A stretch of 64,000 bases of DNA from Pollenia angustigena (taxonomy: Eukaryota; Arthropoda; Insecta; Diptera; Polleniidae). Position numbers and translations under genes: made by a program. The notes beneath the pieces are model-generated. The model had not been told where the DNA came from, did not search any database, and saw only the letters and a program-made list of their open reading frames with translations. The DNA lies in NCBI GenBank assembly GCA_930367215.1, contig OV884057.1, positions 204,155,621-204,219,620 on the forward strand. The letters are read 5' to 3'. Every line of letters starts with the position of its first letter. Position 1 is the stretch's first letter. Positions 10,417 to 22,444 of this stretch are shown in pieces.

Positions 10417-11600
10417 GATTATCAAAAGACCAAAAGTCGAAAGCGTATGTTTAATTTTTTAAGAAAATATGAAAGATTTTTTTTCGTTGCAATTTTTTAT
10501 TTTTTTAATATAATAAAAAAGTCTCCTTTAATTTATTACTTCGGATGAATCATTACTTGAAAATCTTCCAGTCTTTTGTCTTTTTGTCACAACTCAGTAA
10601 CACAATACCATGTTGGCCAGCACCTCTCATTTTGCCATTTCACATATTTCGTATTCTATGGGTATTAAATACTAAAACTTATGTTTATTTATTTTCATAT
10701 GTATTTGTGTGTATAAAAAGTCTTTGACATTTTAGTAGTTTCCTTGACTTCACAGCTAATGTTTCGAAAAAGGTCTGATTAGAAGCAGAACAAAAGAGCC
10801 AGAGCCAAGGAAAGTGCGAGGAGTAGAAAAGGAGTATAAAGCAGAAAAAATGAAAGAAACATTAACAACAATTCAATTAATTTTTTTTTTTATCTATAGC
10901 AATAACAAACTGATGTCGTTGTATATTTTCTGACAACGAAAACCAGCACAATTAACACGCTCCCAAAAACCTCCTGCCAATTGTTTTATTTGCTCCTTTT
11001 ATTTTCACCACTGCTGCAAACAGAAATGTTCCAACATTCAAAATGGTATGGAAGAAAAAAAGGAGCTGAAGTATACAACAACAGCAAAAAAATCATCACG
11101 AACAACAGAAACAAGAAGTGGTATGAAATTATAAAATCCTTGAAAGGTTAAAGACTTGGATTGTGTTAGAGAGTACGAGGAGTTTGTTGTGTGTGAGGAC
11201 AATACGGTTTAGAGCAAAGAACTTTCTAACAAACACTTTCGTACAAACAGAAATGTTAAAAATATAAGTTTAATAATGTGTTGCTTCATTGGCTACAAAA
11301 AACAAAATAAAGAGAGGAAGAGAGAGAGGGAGACAGATAAAGTATTGAACATAACAAATTTTGTTTTGTAGTATGTACGCGTTTTTTGGCTAATGCAGAC
11401 TTCAAACGAATCAACTGTGTTCGGTACAGGTCCCTGTGAGCATCTGGCCCTATTTTAATAGCTTAAAGTCACAGGCATTACGTTTGCGCTTTGGACACTT
11501 TTCTTTGGAGGTAATTCGGATTTATAGCCAGACTTCACAGACGAGTTCCTACGCTTCGGATTTTCTTAATACATAGATCCACTTTTTATGGCCAGTAATA
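10417..11600. other. Unassigned AT-rich region
   Basis: No gene was recognised. It has a purine-rich stretch with GAGAG repeats at about 11,310-11,340 and a tract of AACAA/CAACA words at 11,070-11,110. Neither strand has a convincing frame. Confidence 0.35.
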
Positions 11601-11604
11601 TGTG

Positions 11605-11765
11605 TATATTTGAGGCATTCACAAGGTATTCATAAGGCCATCTGCTTAAAATAATAACACGAAAAGTATGACTGCCTCATTATTTAGAGAACTATTGTTA
11701 AATATTAGAATATTATGACAATATGACCTAATAGCATACCTTATGAATCCCCTAATTGTTTTAAT
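11605..11765. repeat. Dispersed repeat, most complete copy of the 6.5-7.0 kb family
   Basis: It runs from GGCATTCACAAGGTATTCAT (about 11,612) to CCTTATGAATCCCCTAATTG (about 11,740). The two ends are partly inverted (ATTCATAAGG and CCTTATGAAT), so this may be a small MITE of about 140 bp. Related sequence lies at 6.49-7.04 kb and 40.95-41.03 kb. Confidence 0.4.
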
Positions 11766-11989
11766 GATATTCCTATTATGAAAATAAAGTTGTTCCAATC
11801 GTCTCTTTTATTTGCCATACGCTTTTTTCACTATAAATCTACCTTGAACTTCTGATTTCGAAATCAAGATGCCTTCTCGATGTATTGGCAGGTCTGACAA
11901 CACGTCTCTCGTCTTGAAGGTTGCAATTGAAGCCCATTCTGGTTATATCGTCTGGCGATTTCCTGAGTGTGTGCCAAATCTAACGCCTT

Positions 11990-12063
11990 AGAAGTGAGGA
12001 TCATTGTATATTATTCTTTCGGGCCAAAATGTACGTAGAATCTCCCGTTGCCATCTTTTAGTG
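11990..12063 (-). pseudogene. Mariner transposase, downstream part (split by MITE)
   Basis: On the minus strand the frame LKDGNGRFYVHFGPK aligns with the mariner block around the first catalytic Asp (normally ...TGDE.W...). The Asp position reads Asn here. It directly continues the frame that stops at the other side of the MITE (12,066-12,374), so the MITE split one transposase. Homology fades below about 11,990. Confidence 0.55.
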
Positions 12064-12065
12064 CA

Positions 12066-12374
12066 GGGGGGTTACCGCGTATTTCGATTCGAAAGAAATC
12101 ATTTAAGGATTCGAACAATTTGTACTGTGTATTACGATTTTCGTAATATTTGTTTCGAATAAACGGACGTTTTTCGTACTTTATTGAAAACAAAAAATCA
12201 CTTTCTTAAAAGCCACTCTCTATTACGAACAAAAATTGTTCATCAAATTTCCCATTTACTAAAAAATACAACCCCTGTCATCGTTTCAAACGATTACGAA
12301 AATCGTAATACACAGTACAAATTGTTCGAATCCGTAAATGATTTCTTTCGAATCGAAATACGCGGTAACCCCCC
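12066..12374. mobile_element. MITE with GGGGGGTTACCGCGTATTTC ends, copy 1
   Basis: This 309-bp element has arms of about 85 bp that start GGGGGGTTACCGCG and are nearly identical and inverted. An inverted second copy of the same length is at 39,630-39,938. It lies inside a mariner transposase pseudogene with a possible GCA duplication. A long frame through it (YENRNTQYKLFES...) recurs in the second copy, but it reads through the TIRs and is a product of the repeat. Superfamily not assigned. Confidence 0.8.
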
Positions 12375-12375
12375 A

Positions 12376-12745
12376 GCATTCAAAGATTTGCTTCCATAGA
12401 GCAGGAATGATTTTTTCTGGCGTTCAAGCAGGATTTCGGGCATGCAAAATTGCCATACAACGTTTGTCGGCTTCAAATCGTTTGGTATCAAATTACCTGC
12501 TTTTGGATGCATCTTGTTGCTGTCAAACGCTTCGAAATAGATGCCTATGTGGCCTACAATGATATTGCAAGCTCTTCTTGACCATGGCGGTGGTCTTTGC
12601 CTTCAGTATTAAAATCACCACTCCTCAAACGCACAAGCCATCTTTCGTACGTTGAAACCGGTAGAAGATAGTCAGGATAAGCTTCGGTGAGCAATCGATG
12701 TGGTTCAGCAGCACTTTTTTCAAATGCAGAAATTTTCCACAAATA
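12376..12745 (-). pseudogene. Mariner transposase (Mos1-like), N-terminal part
   Basis: On the minus strand from 12,742 the frame reads FEKSAAEPHRLLTEAYPDYL and RWLVRLRSGDFNTEGKDH, the mariner N-terminal helix-turn-helix block. QEELAISL follows, and after two stops ISKRLTATRCIQKQ. A shifted frame then gives GNLIPNDLKP...FCMPEILLERQKKS, the linker before the catalytic core. The sequence ends at the MITE and resumes at 12,063. At least two stops and a frameshift make it dead. The closest match by eye is the mauritiana/Mos1-type group. Confidence 0.75.
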
Positions 12746-12749
12746 ATGA

Positions 12750-13880
12750 TTTGTTGTTACAAAATTTGAAGTTTTCGAAGAAAAAGAAACTTTGTTATTT
12801 GCACAATTTTGTTAAAAACAAAACGCCAAGTGTTAAGAAAACCACAATTTTTAGTTATACACAGAAAGAAAAAACTCGTACTAATTATGTTTTTTTTTTT
12901 TCACTAACTTTTAGTATGAGTCGTTCTTAAAAATTTAAGTACGAAGAAGAGTAGAACGTACTTAAAACAATCCACAAATGGTTTTACTTTTGAAAACTAT
13001 TATATTCTTTAGAAACTACAACAACACTACAAAAGTAGGTAAAAATGATTTAATTGTTTTGTGCTACAAGAAGAAAAAAAAAACATTATTATCATGTTTA
13101 AAAAGTAAAGTAAGAAGCTAAAATTCCCAAATTCTATTTGTTAAAATTATTAAGTTAAATACATAAAAATAAATTTTTTCAAGTGAATAATTACGAAAAC
13201 CATATCGAGCATTGTGCTGGTGTCTTACAATTGTGAATTATTCTGTAATGGGAGTGGGGCATACAACAACAAAGAAGAAACTAGCATTTGTGTAAACGAG
13301 TAAGTAAATAATAATATTCTCTCTCTTTCTCTCTCTGGGTTCTCTGGGGCTAAGTGCTTAGTTTAGAATCAATCTCACTCTCGGATTATTTCAAGCACGA
13401 ATTTGGGATTAAACTAGCTTAGATATTCTTGAATCAAGCACAGTTTGAGGTCAATTTTCTCATTAACTTTTTCCTAAGACAATCACTTTTTCCGATTATT
13501 TTAAGTACGGAGCTCTTTAATAATCCGTACTTAAATCAAGCATTCTATACTTGATTTAAGGAAATCCGTACTTAAAGCAAGCATTCAATACTTGATTTAA
13601 GGAAATCCGTATGCACCGTACTATTGACACCGCATTGGCTTGATCTAAGTACGAATGGATTTATTTTTCTTTTCCGTCTACCCTCTGGCAAGATTTCTAA
13701 CATCATTATTTTCAGAACTGCAGGGTTGTCTCGACATTTTATTGTCGTTTTAAAATCAATTAATTTTTTTTTTTCGCTGTAATTTATTCGAACATAAAAA
13801 AATATACTAAGAAGAATTTTGTCTTCATTTACATTCACTGGCAAGAAAACTTTAAGAAAAAAAGGACTAAATACAGAATG
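12750..13880. repeat. AT-rich region with AAGTACG/CTTGATTTAAG repeats
   Basis: The words TTTAAGTACG and its complement recur at 12,935, 13,508 and 13,640. A 41-bp tandem pair, AATCCGTACTTAAA.CAAGCA then TTCNATACTTGATTTAAGGA, occupies 13,531-13,610 and can fold back on itself. An unrelated CTCTCT tract lies at 13,318-13,338. No coding sequence was recognised. Confidence 0.4.
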
Positions 13881-15019
13881 TCTTAATGTTCGATTTCTAG
13901 TAGATATGACTTCTATTTAATATGCGTACAAAGTTGTTCTATTGATTTAAGAATTTATTGTAGATTTCATTAAGTAAACACCATTTAGCTTTAATTTTTT
14001 TTTTTACGTTCTTTGCTTTAACTTTTATTTGTAAGGATTTTTAATTTTATTTCTTATTCTTTTTTTGAATAAAATTCTTTGCTTTTTAAGTTCATTTACA
14101 CTTTTATGTTCTTTTTTTCTACTTAAAACAATCTTTTGTGTGCCTTATTTCTATTTAAATCCTTTTTTGTTTTCCAATGCGGCATTTTTTATAATAGAAA
14201 TGAGTTGTTTTTCTGTTAAGCAGAAATTAAGAAATAATAAGGGGTTAAAGAATGCTTCTTTGACGGAACACGCATCATATGTCCTTTTTTCAAGAGAATG
14301 TTTAGAAGTTTAAGTTTTTTTTTTATTTGCTTTGACGTTCAAACAAGACATTTCCTTTTGTTAATATTAATAGTTCTTTTTATGATTTTTTTTTACTTAA
14401 AATTTGCTTCTATTTAAAAAGCTTAAAAAGGCAACATAATTTATTTGTTTTGATTTATTTTCCAAAAAAGGGCATATTTAAAGAAGAGAACAAACTTAGA
14501 TTTTAAAATGTCACACAAAAAACTGACAACAGATTAGATTAACTTGCATCGATTAAATCACAAAAGGTATTAAAACTATAGAAATGTTTGCCTTTTATAT
14601 AATTTTTGGCGTTGCGTTGCGTTTAACACAATTAGGGCCGTAATTTCTACTGTAAAAGTTGTTAAGGTTTAATTTAAACGATTTGCTTTAAATGTTAAAT
14701 CTAAAACAAAAGAAACCCCCTTAAACTTTTATTAAAGATTTGTTTTTACTGCATGTCTTTTTTGTAATTTAAAAAAAAAAAAACAAATTATTAAAAAAAC
14801 TTTTTGTTTTAGTTTAAAAAATATGAATATTTCAACAGTATTTTTTATTAGTATTCTTCATATTACATAAGTTTCATTTTTGTTGCAATTTTATTTTATT
14901 TATTTTTATTTGAATGTGAAAACTTATTATTCTTCTAACAGTGGAATGGTAACACTTAAAGTTGGGATGCAAAGCAAAACAAAAACAATGAAAGGAAATA
15001 AATTTAGTCACATTAGAAA
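13881..15019. other. AT-rich spacer, nothing recognised
   Basis: T-rich and A-rich homopolymer stretches on both strands, with no element boundary or credible frame. An 82-codon frame at 14,065-14,313 is dominated by F, S and L from T-runs. Confidence 0.4.
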
Positions 15020-15900
15020 AGTTACTGAAAATTTTTAAATCCTAACAAAATTTATCGATAATTTTACTAATACATATATCAAAAATTTATGTCAATAAAT
15101 TTGATATTATATAAAAAGGTAATAATAGGTTTATTCATCTACAGAAGAGTTATAAAGAACTTAACTTGTTTGTGAAAAAATATCAATAACTTAACTATTC
15201 TAAAAAACAAGTTATCGATAACATAACATTCAACTCAAAAGTTATGCACTTTACTTATTTCTAGAAAAGTAAACGATGACTTGAAAATTGTATAGAAAAA
15301 TTATTGATAACTCTTATATTCCATAGTAAAGTTAGCAATAACTACTACTATTCTATAAACAAATCGATATCGATAGCTTGAATATTCTTTAAAAAAGTTA
15401 TCGATAACTTGAATATTTCGAAAAAGTTATGGATAACTTGAATATTCTATAGAAATGTTATCGATAACTTGAATATTCTATAAAAATGTTATCGATAAGT
15501 TTTATAATCTACTGAAAAGTTATAAAAAATTTTACTTTTAACTAGAAGTGTTAACGATGACTTGAATATTCTATCATAAAATTATCGATGACTTTAATAT
15601 TCTATAGAAAAATCATATATAAATAAAAAATTCTATAGAAAAGTTATCGATAACTTAAATAAGAAAAATCAATAATAACTAAGATAGTATATAGAAAAGT
15701 TATCGATAACTTTAAAATTCTCTTAAGAAGTTATAGATAACTTTAATAATCTCTAGAAAAGTTATCAATAACTTTACTAATCTACATTAAAGTCATCGAT
15801 AACTCTACTAATGAACAGAAAACTCATCGATAACTTTACTTATTTATAGAAAAGTTATTGATATTATTGATATTATTGATAACTATACTAAGACAAAGTA
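15020..15900. repeat. 31-bp satellite, block 1 (TATCGATA core)
   Basis: Diverged tandem units have a 31-bp period: GATAACTTGAATATTCTATA then GAAATGTTATC, with successive GATAA starts at 15,432, 15,463 and 15,494. Each unit joins the palindromes TATCGATA and TTCTATAGAA. It is flanked on the right by a Jockey-type LINE fragment. Confidence 0.85.
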
Positions 15901-16009
15901 ATGTTATTGATTATTTTACGAAACTAATAAAAAACTGTTTTTATTTAACTCTAGCTAACTTAAACAAAAGTTTTTTTTTTTTTGTTTTTTTAAATTTATT
16001 TTTATTATT

Positions 16010-16562
16010 GAACGCTTATAAATGCTGTGTCGTCTGCAAATGTAGAGGTATGCGTGCTCAGGTTTGTTGGCATATCCGCTGTGTATATTATATATAGAAG
16101 CGGTCCTAATATGCTGCCTTGGGGGACACCAGCAGTAATTTTCTTGAGGGGGGAGTATTTATCTTGCGACCTTACTATGAATGTTCTGCCTGTTAGATAG
16201 CTCTCCAGAAGCTTGTGAGTGTTTTGAGGAAGCATTCGTGTTATTTTGATGAGTAGCCCATCATGCCAAACTTTGTTAAAAGCTTGGGAAATGTCTTTAA
16301 ACAGTGCTGAGCAGTATTGCTTTTTCTCAAACGCCGATCTAATAAGGGTGACAATTCTATGCACTTGTTCTATTGTACCATGTTTCGCTCTGAATCCGAA
16401 CTGGTGGTCCGGGATGATGTCGTGTTCATTTAGATGAGGAGTTATACTTAAAACGAATATTTTTTCGAAAAGCTTCGATAGGATTGACAATAAGCTTATC
16501 GGTCTGTACGACGCAACCTGGCTAGCATCTTTTCCTGGCTTGGGAATCAAAACAAAAGTGGT
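16010..16562 (-). pseudogene. Jockey-type non-LTR retrotransposon, reverse transcriptase fragment
   Basis: An uninterrupted minus-strand frame of about 180 codons starts TFVLIPKPGK and ends just after the catalytic FADDTAFI. In order it shows YRPISLLSILSKLFEK, FGFRAKHGTIEQVHRI, DISQAFNKVWHDGL (motif A, catalytic Asp kept), GVPQGSILGPLLY (motif B) and FADD (motif C). Endonuclease, gag-like ORF and C-terminus are all missing and both ends stop in AT-rich or satellite DNA. The open frame suggests a young or recently truncated copy. It could not act alone. Confidence 0.9.
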
Positions 16563-16569
16563 TACTTAT

Positions 16570-17689
16570 ATTAAAAAAGTGTTTGATAAATTTACCAAAT
16601 TAAAGAAAAAAGCGATACAACTAAAATAGTGGTCAATATTATCATTTAACTAGAGGCATTAAACGATAATTTAGAAACTACAGTTTTATTTAAAAATGCT
16701 TTTAAATTTTGTCAATTAAGTTTTCGTTTACACTTTTTTCCACACCCAACACACTGTGCATCCATCACTTATCTATAAACACGGACCTTAAATAGTAATA
16801 AAACCCTAGAAAGGTCAAAACAAGTGCAAAACATGCGCCATTAAAACACAGCAGCAACAAGAAGAACTAAAAAAAAATCAACTAGTACAACACACGACAA
16901 CAACAAACCAACTAAAACAAGCAACTCATTTTTATTTAACCATAAAATACAAGACATGAACTTAAACAACAACAGCATAAACCAAAACAACAAAAAAAAA
17001 AAACACTAAACAAGACAAAACAATTTAAAATATGAAACAAAATTAAAAACAACAAAAAAAAATCCAAACAATTTCCAACTCATCCCAATATGGAACAGAG
17101 GGAGTAGTTGTAGAACAACTCTAACAAACGTCAAGCCAGTGTTAAGCGGTTTAATGATCAGTCCATCAAAAAAAAAAAAAAACGAGAAAAAAATTATAGC
17201 CATTTATAAGGTCATGGTAACAAATCGGCTGAACTGTTTGGAACGCATCAACACAACAATAGAGCTGTCTTTTTTTTTGTAGGAAACAAACCACAACAAA
17301 CTGCAACATGCAACAACATAATTGAACAGGTTGTTTAGGAAATAGCAGCAGCGAAAAATCAACAACACCAAACTTTAATTTTTACTCATTTAACGTAAAA
17401 CTCCTAAGCTGGCAATGTAGTAATTGTTGTACACTGTCGACGATGATAGTTATAATGGACTCCAGCAAACACTACTGATACGGAGGCCGCAAATTTCAAA
17501 CAACAACAATACAAACCAGCCAGACAGCCACTTAAGCCAGTTAGTTGGAAAAATATTTATACATTTGTACTAAATATTGCGCCTGAATCATGGCCATCTA
17601 TTTAGAAATATGTATATATATGTAATTTTAAAAACTACAACAAAAAAGATTGACTACGAAATGAAAAAACGTGTCAAAAACTATCATTT
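16570..17689. other. Spacer rich in ACAAC/CAACA words
   Basis: No gene was recognised. Plus-strand sequence is rich in AACAACA and ACAACAAC words (16,850-17,000 and 17,230-17,360), as is common in fly introns and UTRs. No frame shows a domain. Confidence 0.35.
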
Positions 17690-19155
17690 TAAGGATAACT
17701 TATCGATAACTTAACCTTAAAAATCTATGGTACAAATTCTGGTTATTTAACTTATATATAGAAATGTTTTCGGTTAATTTTCTAATCTACAGATAAGTTT
17801 TGTGGATAATTTTACAAATTTATAAAAAAAAATTGAATACTTAATAGAAATATTATCGATAACTTTTAATTCTATAGAAAATTTATTGACAAGATTACTA
17901 ATCTATAGAATAGTTTTCGCTTCCTTCACTAATTTAAAAATAAGATTTCGATATTTTTAACAATCTATGGAAAACTTACTTACGTATAAAAAATGTGTAG
18001 TGACTTTACTTATTTATAGAAAGGTTATAGATGACTTTACATATCTATAGAAAATGTTTTGATAACTTAACTGATATAAAGAAAAGTTATCTATAACTTT
18101 CAAATATACAAAAAAGCTTTCGATAATTTTACTAATATAAAAAAAGTTATCGATGACTTAACTAAAATATAGAAAATTTATTGATAACTTTACTATATAT
18201 AGAAAAGTTTTTGATAACTTTAAAAATATATTTATAGAAAACTTTTCGATAGCTTAACTTATATATACGAATGTTACAGATATACTGAAAAGTTATCGAT
18301 AACTTACTAATACACACAAAAGTTATCGATAACTTTACTAAAATATAGAAAATGTATCGATAGCTTTACTAAAGTTTTGAATATATTTACGAATATATAG
18401 AGAACTTTCAGTAGTATAGATAAGTTTTTCAAAGCTCTACCAATTTTAATATAGATAATTTTCAACTCTATGGAAAAGGTATTGACATTACAAATCTATA
18501 GAAAAGTAATGGCTTGCTTCACTAATTTTAAAATAATTTGAAGATAACTTAAGTATGTAGATAATCCATAGAAAACTTGTCGATAACAATACTTATCCAT
18601 CGCAATGTTATCGCAATCTTTCCTAATATATGGAAATGTTATCTAAAAACTAACTAATCTGTAGAAATGTTATCAATATATTTACCTTTCTATAGAAAAG
18701 TTATCGATAACTTTACAAATCTATAGAATGGTTATCGATTACATTAGGAATCTAACTTAAAAATATCGACTGCTGAACTAATCTATAGAAAAATATCTAT
18801 AGCTTTACTAAAATATAAAAAAACTTACTGCCTGTTTGTAGAACGCGAGCACAAAAGTAACTCGTTCAACTTACATTTAAAACAAAAAAAAAATTTCAAA
18901 ATATCCATAACTTTACTATTTAATAAAAAAGTTATCGATCATTTTACTACTCTATAAAAGGTAATCGATAATTGAACTTCTCTATAGTAAATTTGTCGAT
19001 AGTCTTACCGCACTATAGAAAAGTTATCGATAACTGTACCCTACTATAAAAAAGTTATCGACAACTACGAATCTATATTCTATACTATCGATGACTTAAC
19101 ATTAATAAATGATGGATAACTTCACTTATCTATAGAAAAATTATCGATTAACATT
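17690..19155. repeat. 31-bp satellite, block 2
   Basis: This is the longest continuous block. Units alternate CTATAGAAAAGTTATCGATA with ACTTTACTAAT, many of them diverged. It is interrupted near 18,830-18,900 by a segment starting ACTGCCTGTTTGTAGAACG, which resembles the left part of the inverted-repeat element at 51.76 kb. Confidence 0.85.
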
Positions 19156-19236
19156 TTCTTTTTTAAAAATTACTTGTTGGGTTATAATAAATTGGGTTTT
19201 CAATTTTGTTTAGGATATTTATAATTAACAGAAATC

Positions 19237-19472
19237 CAGGGGCCTGATTCTGGCAGTCGTGATCGAGTACTTTCTCGATTCGAAAGCAATTTAATATCTT
19301 AATATTTCAGTTAGTACTGAACGAATCTGAATTACTTTTTCAGTGTTGTAAAACATTAATTTGAGTTTCACAATACTGAAAAAATAATTTCGATTCGTTC
19401 AGTATGGAATGAAATAAAATTCCTTTCTAATCGAGAAAGTACTCGATCACGACTGTCAGAATTAGGCCCCTG
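19237..19472. mobile_element. MITE with CAGGGGCCTGATTCTGGCAG ends, copy 1
   Basis: The inverted ends begin CAGGGGCCTGATTCTGGCAG and include GTCGTGATCGAGTACTTTCT, with arms of about 50 bp. A second, interrupted copy is at 61,073-61,887. The CAGGGGCC start is hAT-like, but no clear 8-bp duplication is visible. It encodes no protein. Confidence 0.75.
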
Positions 19473-19524
19473 TACTTAAAAATGTATGGATAACAAAAAT
19501 TGTTTGTACTAAATTTATCGATTA

Positions 19525-19600
19525 AAGAATTTTTTTTCAGATAACTTAATAATTTTTAATCCAAATTTTTAATATTTTTAATTAGGCTTAAGTTCATGAA
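19525..19600 (+). repeat. Fragment of the tRNA-like repeat family
   Basis: TTTTTAATCCAAATTTTTAA and GGCTTAAGTTCATGAAATTT match the outer part of the arms of the large inverted repeat at 37,531-38,370 and the fragment at 48,190-48,395. All copies lie next to or inside satellite. Confidence 0.65.
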
Positions 19601-20229
19601 ATTTAATTTTTTTTTTTAATAATAATAGAATTTTTTTTTAATAGAAACTATCGATAACAAATGTTTTTTAATGGTATTACACGTTTACTGACATTTTAGA
19701 AATGTGATCTCAATCCACCTTCTTCAAAAATTATTTTACAGTGAAAGTTTTATAAAAAAAAATTATCGATTTTTTTTTTTTTTTTTTTTTTTTTCAAAAA
19801 ATTCATCCTGAACCTTAAAACCAGTTTTTTTTTTTTTTTCGTTAATAAAATTTGTTTAACTTTTTTTTCCTGGCTCCCCTGTTATTTTGTTTTTTCTAGT
19901 TCTCATTTATTGTAAAAATGTCATAAATTATACAAACGCAAGCAAACAATAACAATTCAAATTATTGATAATATTAAAGTATGTACTTGAATGCAGCGCC
20001 ACTCCAATCGATACTTGAGCTACGATTTACAAGGGAAATTTTTAGAAAATATTGTGCGCTTTTTTGCAAATTAAATTGAAATTTGTTGGAGTGAGACGCA
20101 AAAATTCTAAAACTTATTTAAATAAGAAAAACAATTTTGGAAATATTTGATTTAAGTTTAAGTTCTTTGAAATCCTGTTGGTTGAAATATTAGCCATTTT
20201 ATATGCGTTCTTAATGGTCTTAAGCAAAA

Positions 20230-20230
<1 letters not shown>
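19600..20230. other. AT-rich spacer with poly(T) tracts
   Basis: A run of about 25 T lies at 19,770-19,794 and shorter T-runs near 19,830. No gene or element was recognised. Confidence 0.4.

Positions 20231-20233
<3 letters not shown>

Positions 20234-20313
<80 letters not shown>
20234..20313. repeat. (AT)n microsatellite, about 80 bp
   Basis: About 40 uninterrupted TA dinucleotides directly abut the left arm of the foldback element. Shorter TATATA runs follow its right arm, consistent with insertion into a TA tract. Confidence 0.95.
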
Positions 20314-20316
<3 letters not shown>

Positions 20317-21508
20317 GCGACTCACCAAAAAAAGTGCTCGATGTACCCTCCTAAAAATGAGCCGTGGACTTTTTTAAGATGACATTTTAAATATTTCGGC
20401 TCCAGCTTTGACCTCTCGTGAGCTGGACCAGTTTGAAAAAGGGTCTATTTTTGCATGTTTTGTTAATTTAAGAATCTGTTTCCTTTCCAACATATACAAG
20501 TTGGGTATCGTAAGAAAGGTTTTTTTAAGGCGCGTCTAACTGTATATAAAATTTGTCCAAGGACGATCATCCATGTCCTTTTTTCAAGGATTTTCTGTAA
20601 AAAAAAAAATGGTTTTTGAATTTTTTGTTCGGGGTTGTTTGTAATAAAAGTGCAAAATTAACATATTTTAATCTTTAGTCAATTTAATTAAATACGTGTC
20701 TGAGCTTTTTTTGAAATTCATGCTAGTTCGCGGTTTGACAAAAAGAAAAAAAGAAATGAAAAAGAAATCCACGACTTTTTGGCGGAATATTTTTTCCGCA
20801 AATTAAAAAAAAATTCAGGTCGTAGATCATTTTTTTTTTTTCTTTCTGTAGTCCTATTTTCATCCATACATGATCTAGAAACTAAATCCGCTATCATATT
20901 AGAGTTACTACAAAATCGCATTTATATACATTCCAGAGCACGGTGTAAAATGCATCTAATTTGCACAAAACTAAATCATTTACATACAAAGATGATATAC
21001 TTGGCGAAAGATAAAATTTGATACCCATATTGCCCTATTTAAAACGAAGGGTTACCACCCCATTGCATTTTTGTCAAAACGCAAACTAGCACGAATTTCA
21101 AAAAAAACTGCGACACGTATTTAATTAAATCGACTAAAGATAAAAATATGTTAATTTGGCACTTTTATTACAAACAACCACGAACAAAAAATTCAAAAAC
21201 CGTTTTTTTACAGAAAATCCTTGAAAAAAGGACATGGATGATCGTCCTTGGACAAATTTTATATACAGTTAGACGCGCCTTAAAAAAACCTTTCTTACGA
21301 TACCCAATTTGTTTAGGTTGGTAAGGAAACAGATTCTAAAATTAACAAAACATGCAAAAATAGAGCCTTTTTCAAACTGGTCCAGCTCACGAGAGGTCAA
21401 CCCTGGAGCCGAAATATTTAAAATGTCATCTTAAAAAAGTCCAAGGTTCATTTTTAGGAGGGTACATCGAGCACGAATTTTGCTTCCATACAACTTGAGT
21501 CGCTATAA
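20312..21508. mobile_element. Foldback-type element with inverted arms of about 430 bp
   Basis: The left arm (about 20,312-20,743) and right arm (about 21,070-21,508) are near-identical inverted copies. Matching landmarks are AGTGCTCGATGTACCCTCCT near the outer ends, AGGACGATCATCCATGTCCT mid-arm and AAATACGTGTC near the inner ends. The outer termini are TTAGAGCGACTCA and TTATAGCGACTCA. The spacer of about 330 bp encodes nothing convincing. A 67- and an 80-codon frame in the spacer lie on opposite strands of the same DNA and show no domain. It is a long-TIR MITE/foldback, with (TA)n as target. Confidence 0.85.
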
Positions 21509-21514
21509 AATATA

Positions 21515-22270
21515 TATATGTTCATATGTATATATATTTGTATAATTTTTATATTCTACTTGTTTTTATATATTTTCGAAATTTTCCATAAAAAAAAAAA
21601 TTGTTTAAGCTTTTATTTAAATTCCAATTAAACTTTCGAATTTGAGAGGTAGTCACAATCAAATATTATCTAATTAAGTACAAATATTGAAAATTTTTCG
21701 CTTGAATGCAAAACGTCGCGCCAAAATAGTAATGAGATCCCTCAGGGATTTGCTTGTAAACAAAGAAAATAATCTATTAAAATTAATATAAACAAACTAA
21801 AAATTTATTTACTTTTATATTGTTTAGATAATTGTCAACTAGCAACAAGATAAAGCAGCCAAAGAGGAACAATTATATTGCAAAAATAAATGCGAAGTTA
21901 AAACGAGGACTGGTAATGAAATTATCACCGATACACCCGCTTCAGTAGAATTTTCTTTATGAAAAAAATGTGTCTATAAAGAATATTTTTCGTTTGATTG
22001 GAATTTTCTTTTCAAAACGCATGACTGAATGCAAAATATTTAATGTTAAAGAAATTTAAATGAAAACAACATTGCATAGAATTAATCATAGTGATGATTA
22101 CAAATGTTAAAACTAATATTTATAACCGTTAAGAAGATTCTATGGAAAATTCTTTACATTATGAAAAATCCTAGAATTTCAAAGCAGAGAGAGATGAAAT
22201 TTTTTCAAAAATTTTCAGAAAATTTACTATTTTAAAGGAAATTTTCCAATTTTTTTTTTTTTTTTTTAAT
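21515..22270. other. AT-rich spacer
   Basis: No gene or element was recognised; short TATATA runs lie at the left edge. Confidence 0.4.
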
Positions 22271-22273
22271 ATT

Positions 22274-22412
22274 CAGCCTTATTCCGAATGTCGTTGTCGT
22301 AATCGATCAAATCGTTTTTGTAAGAGATTAAAGAACATTGGTTGTGGGTTGCTTTAATCTCTTACAAAAAACGACTTGAACGATTACGACAATGACAACC
22401 GGAATAAGGCTG
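22274..22412. mobile_element. Small palindromic MITE, CAGCCTTATTCCG ends
   Basis: The arms of about 60 bp begin CAGCCTTATTCCGAATGTCG. They include TTTTTGTAAGAGATTAAAG and leave only about 18 bp of loop. ATT flanks both sides, so a 3-bp duplication is possible. If transcribed it would make one long hairpin. Confidence 0.75.
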
Positions 22413-22444
22413 ATTAACTTTAACAATATGTAGTGCCCCAGCGT

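Noticed and set aside
12184..12399. Open frame repeated at 39,584-39,820 (YENRNTQYKLFES... conserved between copies)
   Set aside because: The two frames are the two copies of the same 309-bp MITE. They read through the inverted ends, so the conservation is that of the repeat, not of a protein.
15020..19155. CRISPR-like array
   Set aside because: Units are contiguous and diverged with no constant-length unique spacers, and the DNA is clearly eukaryotic.
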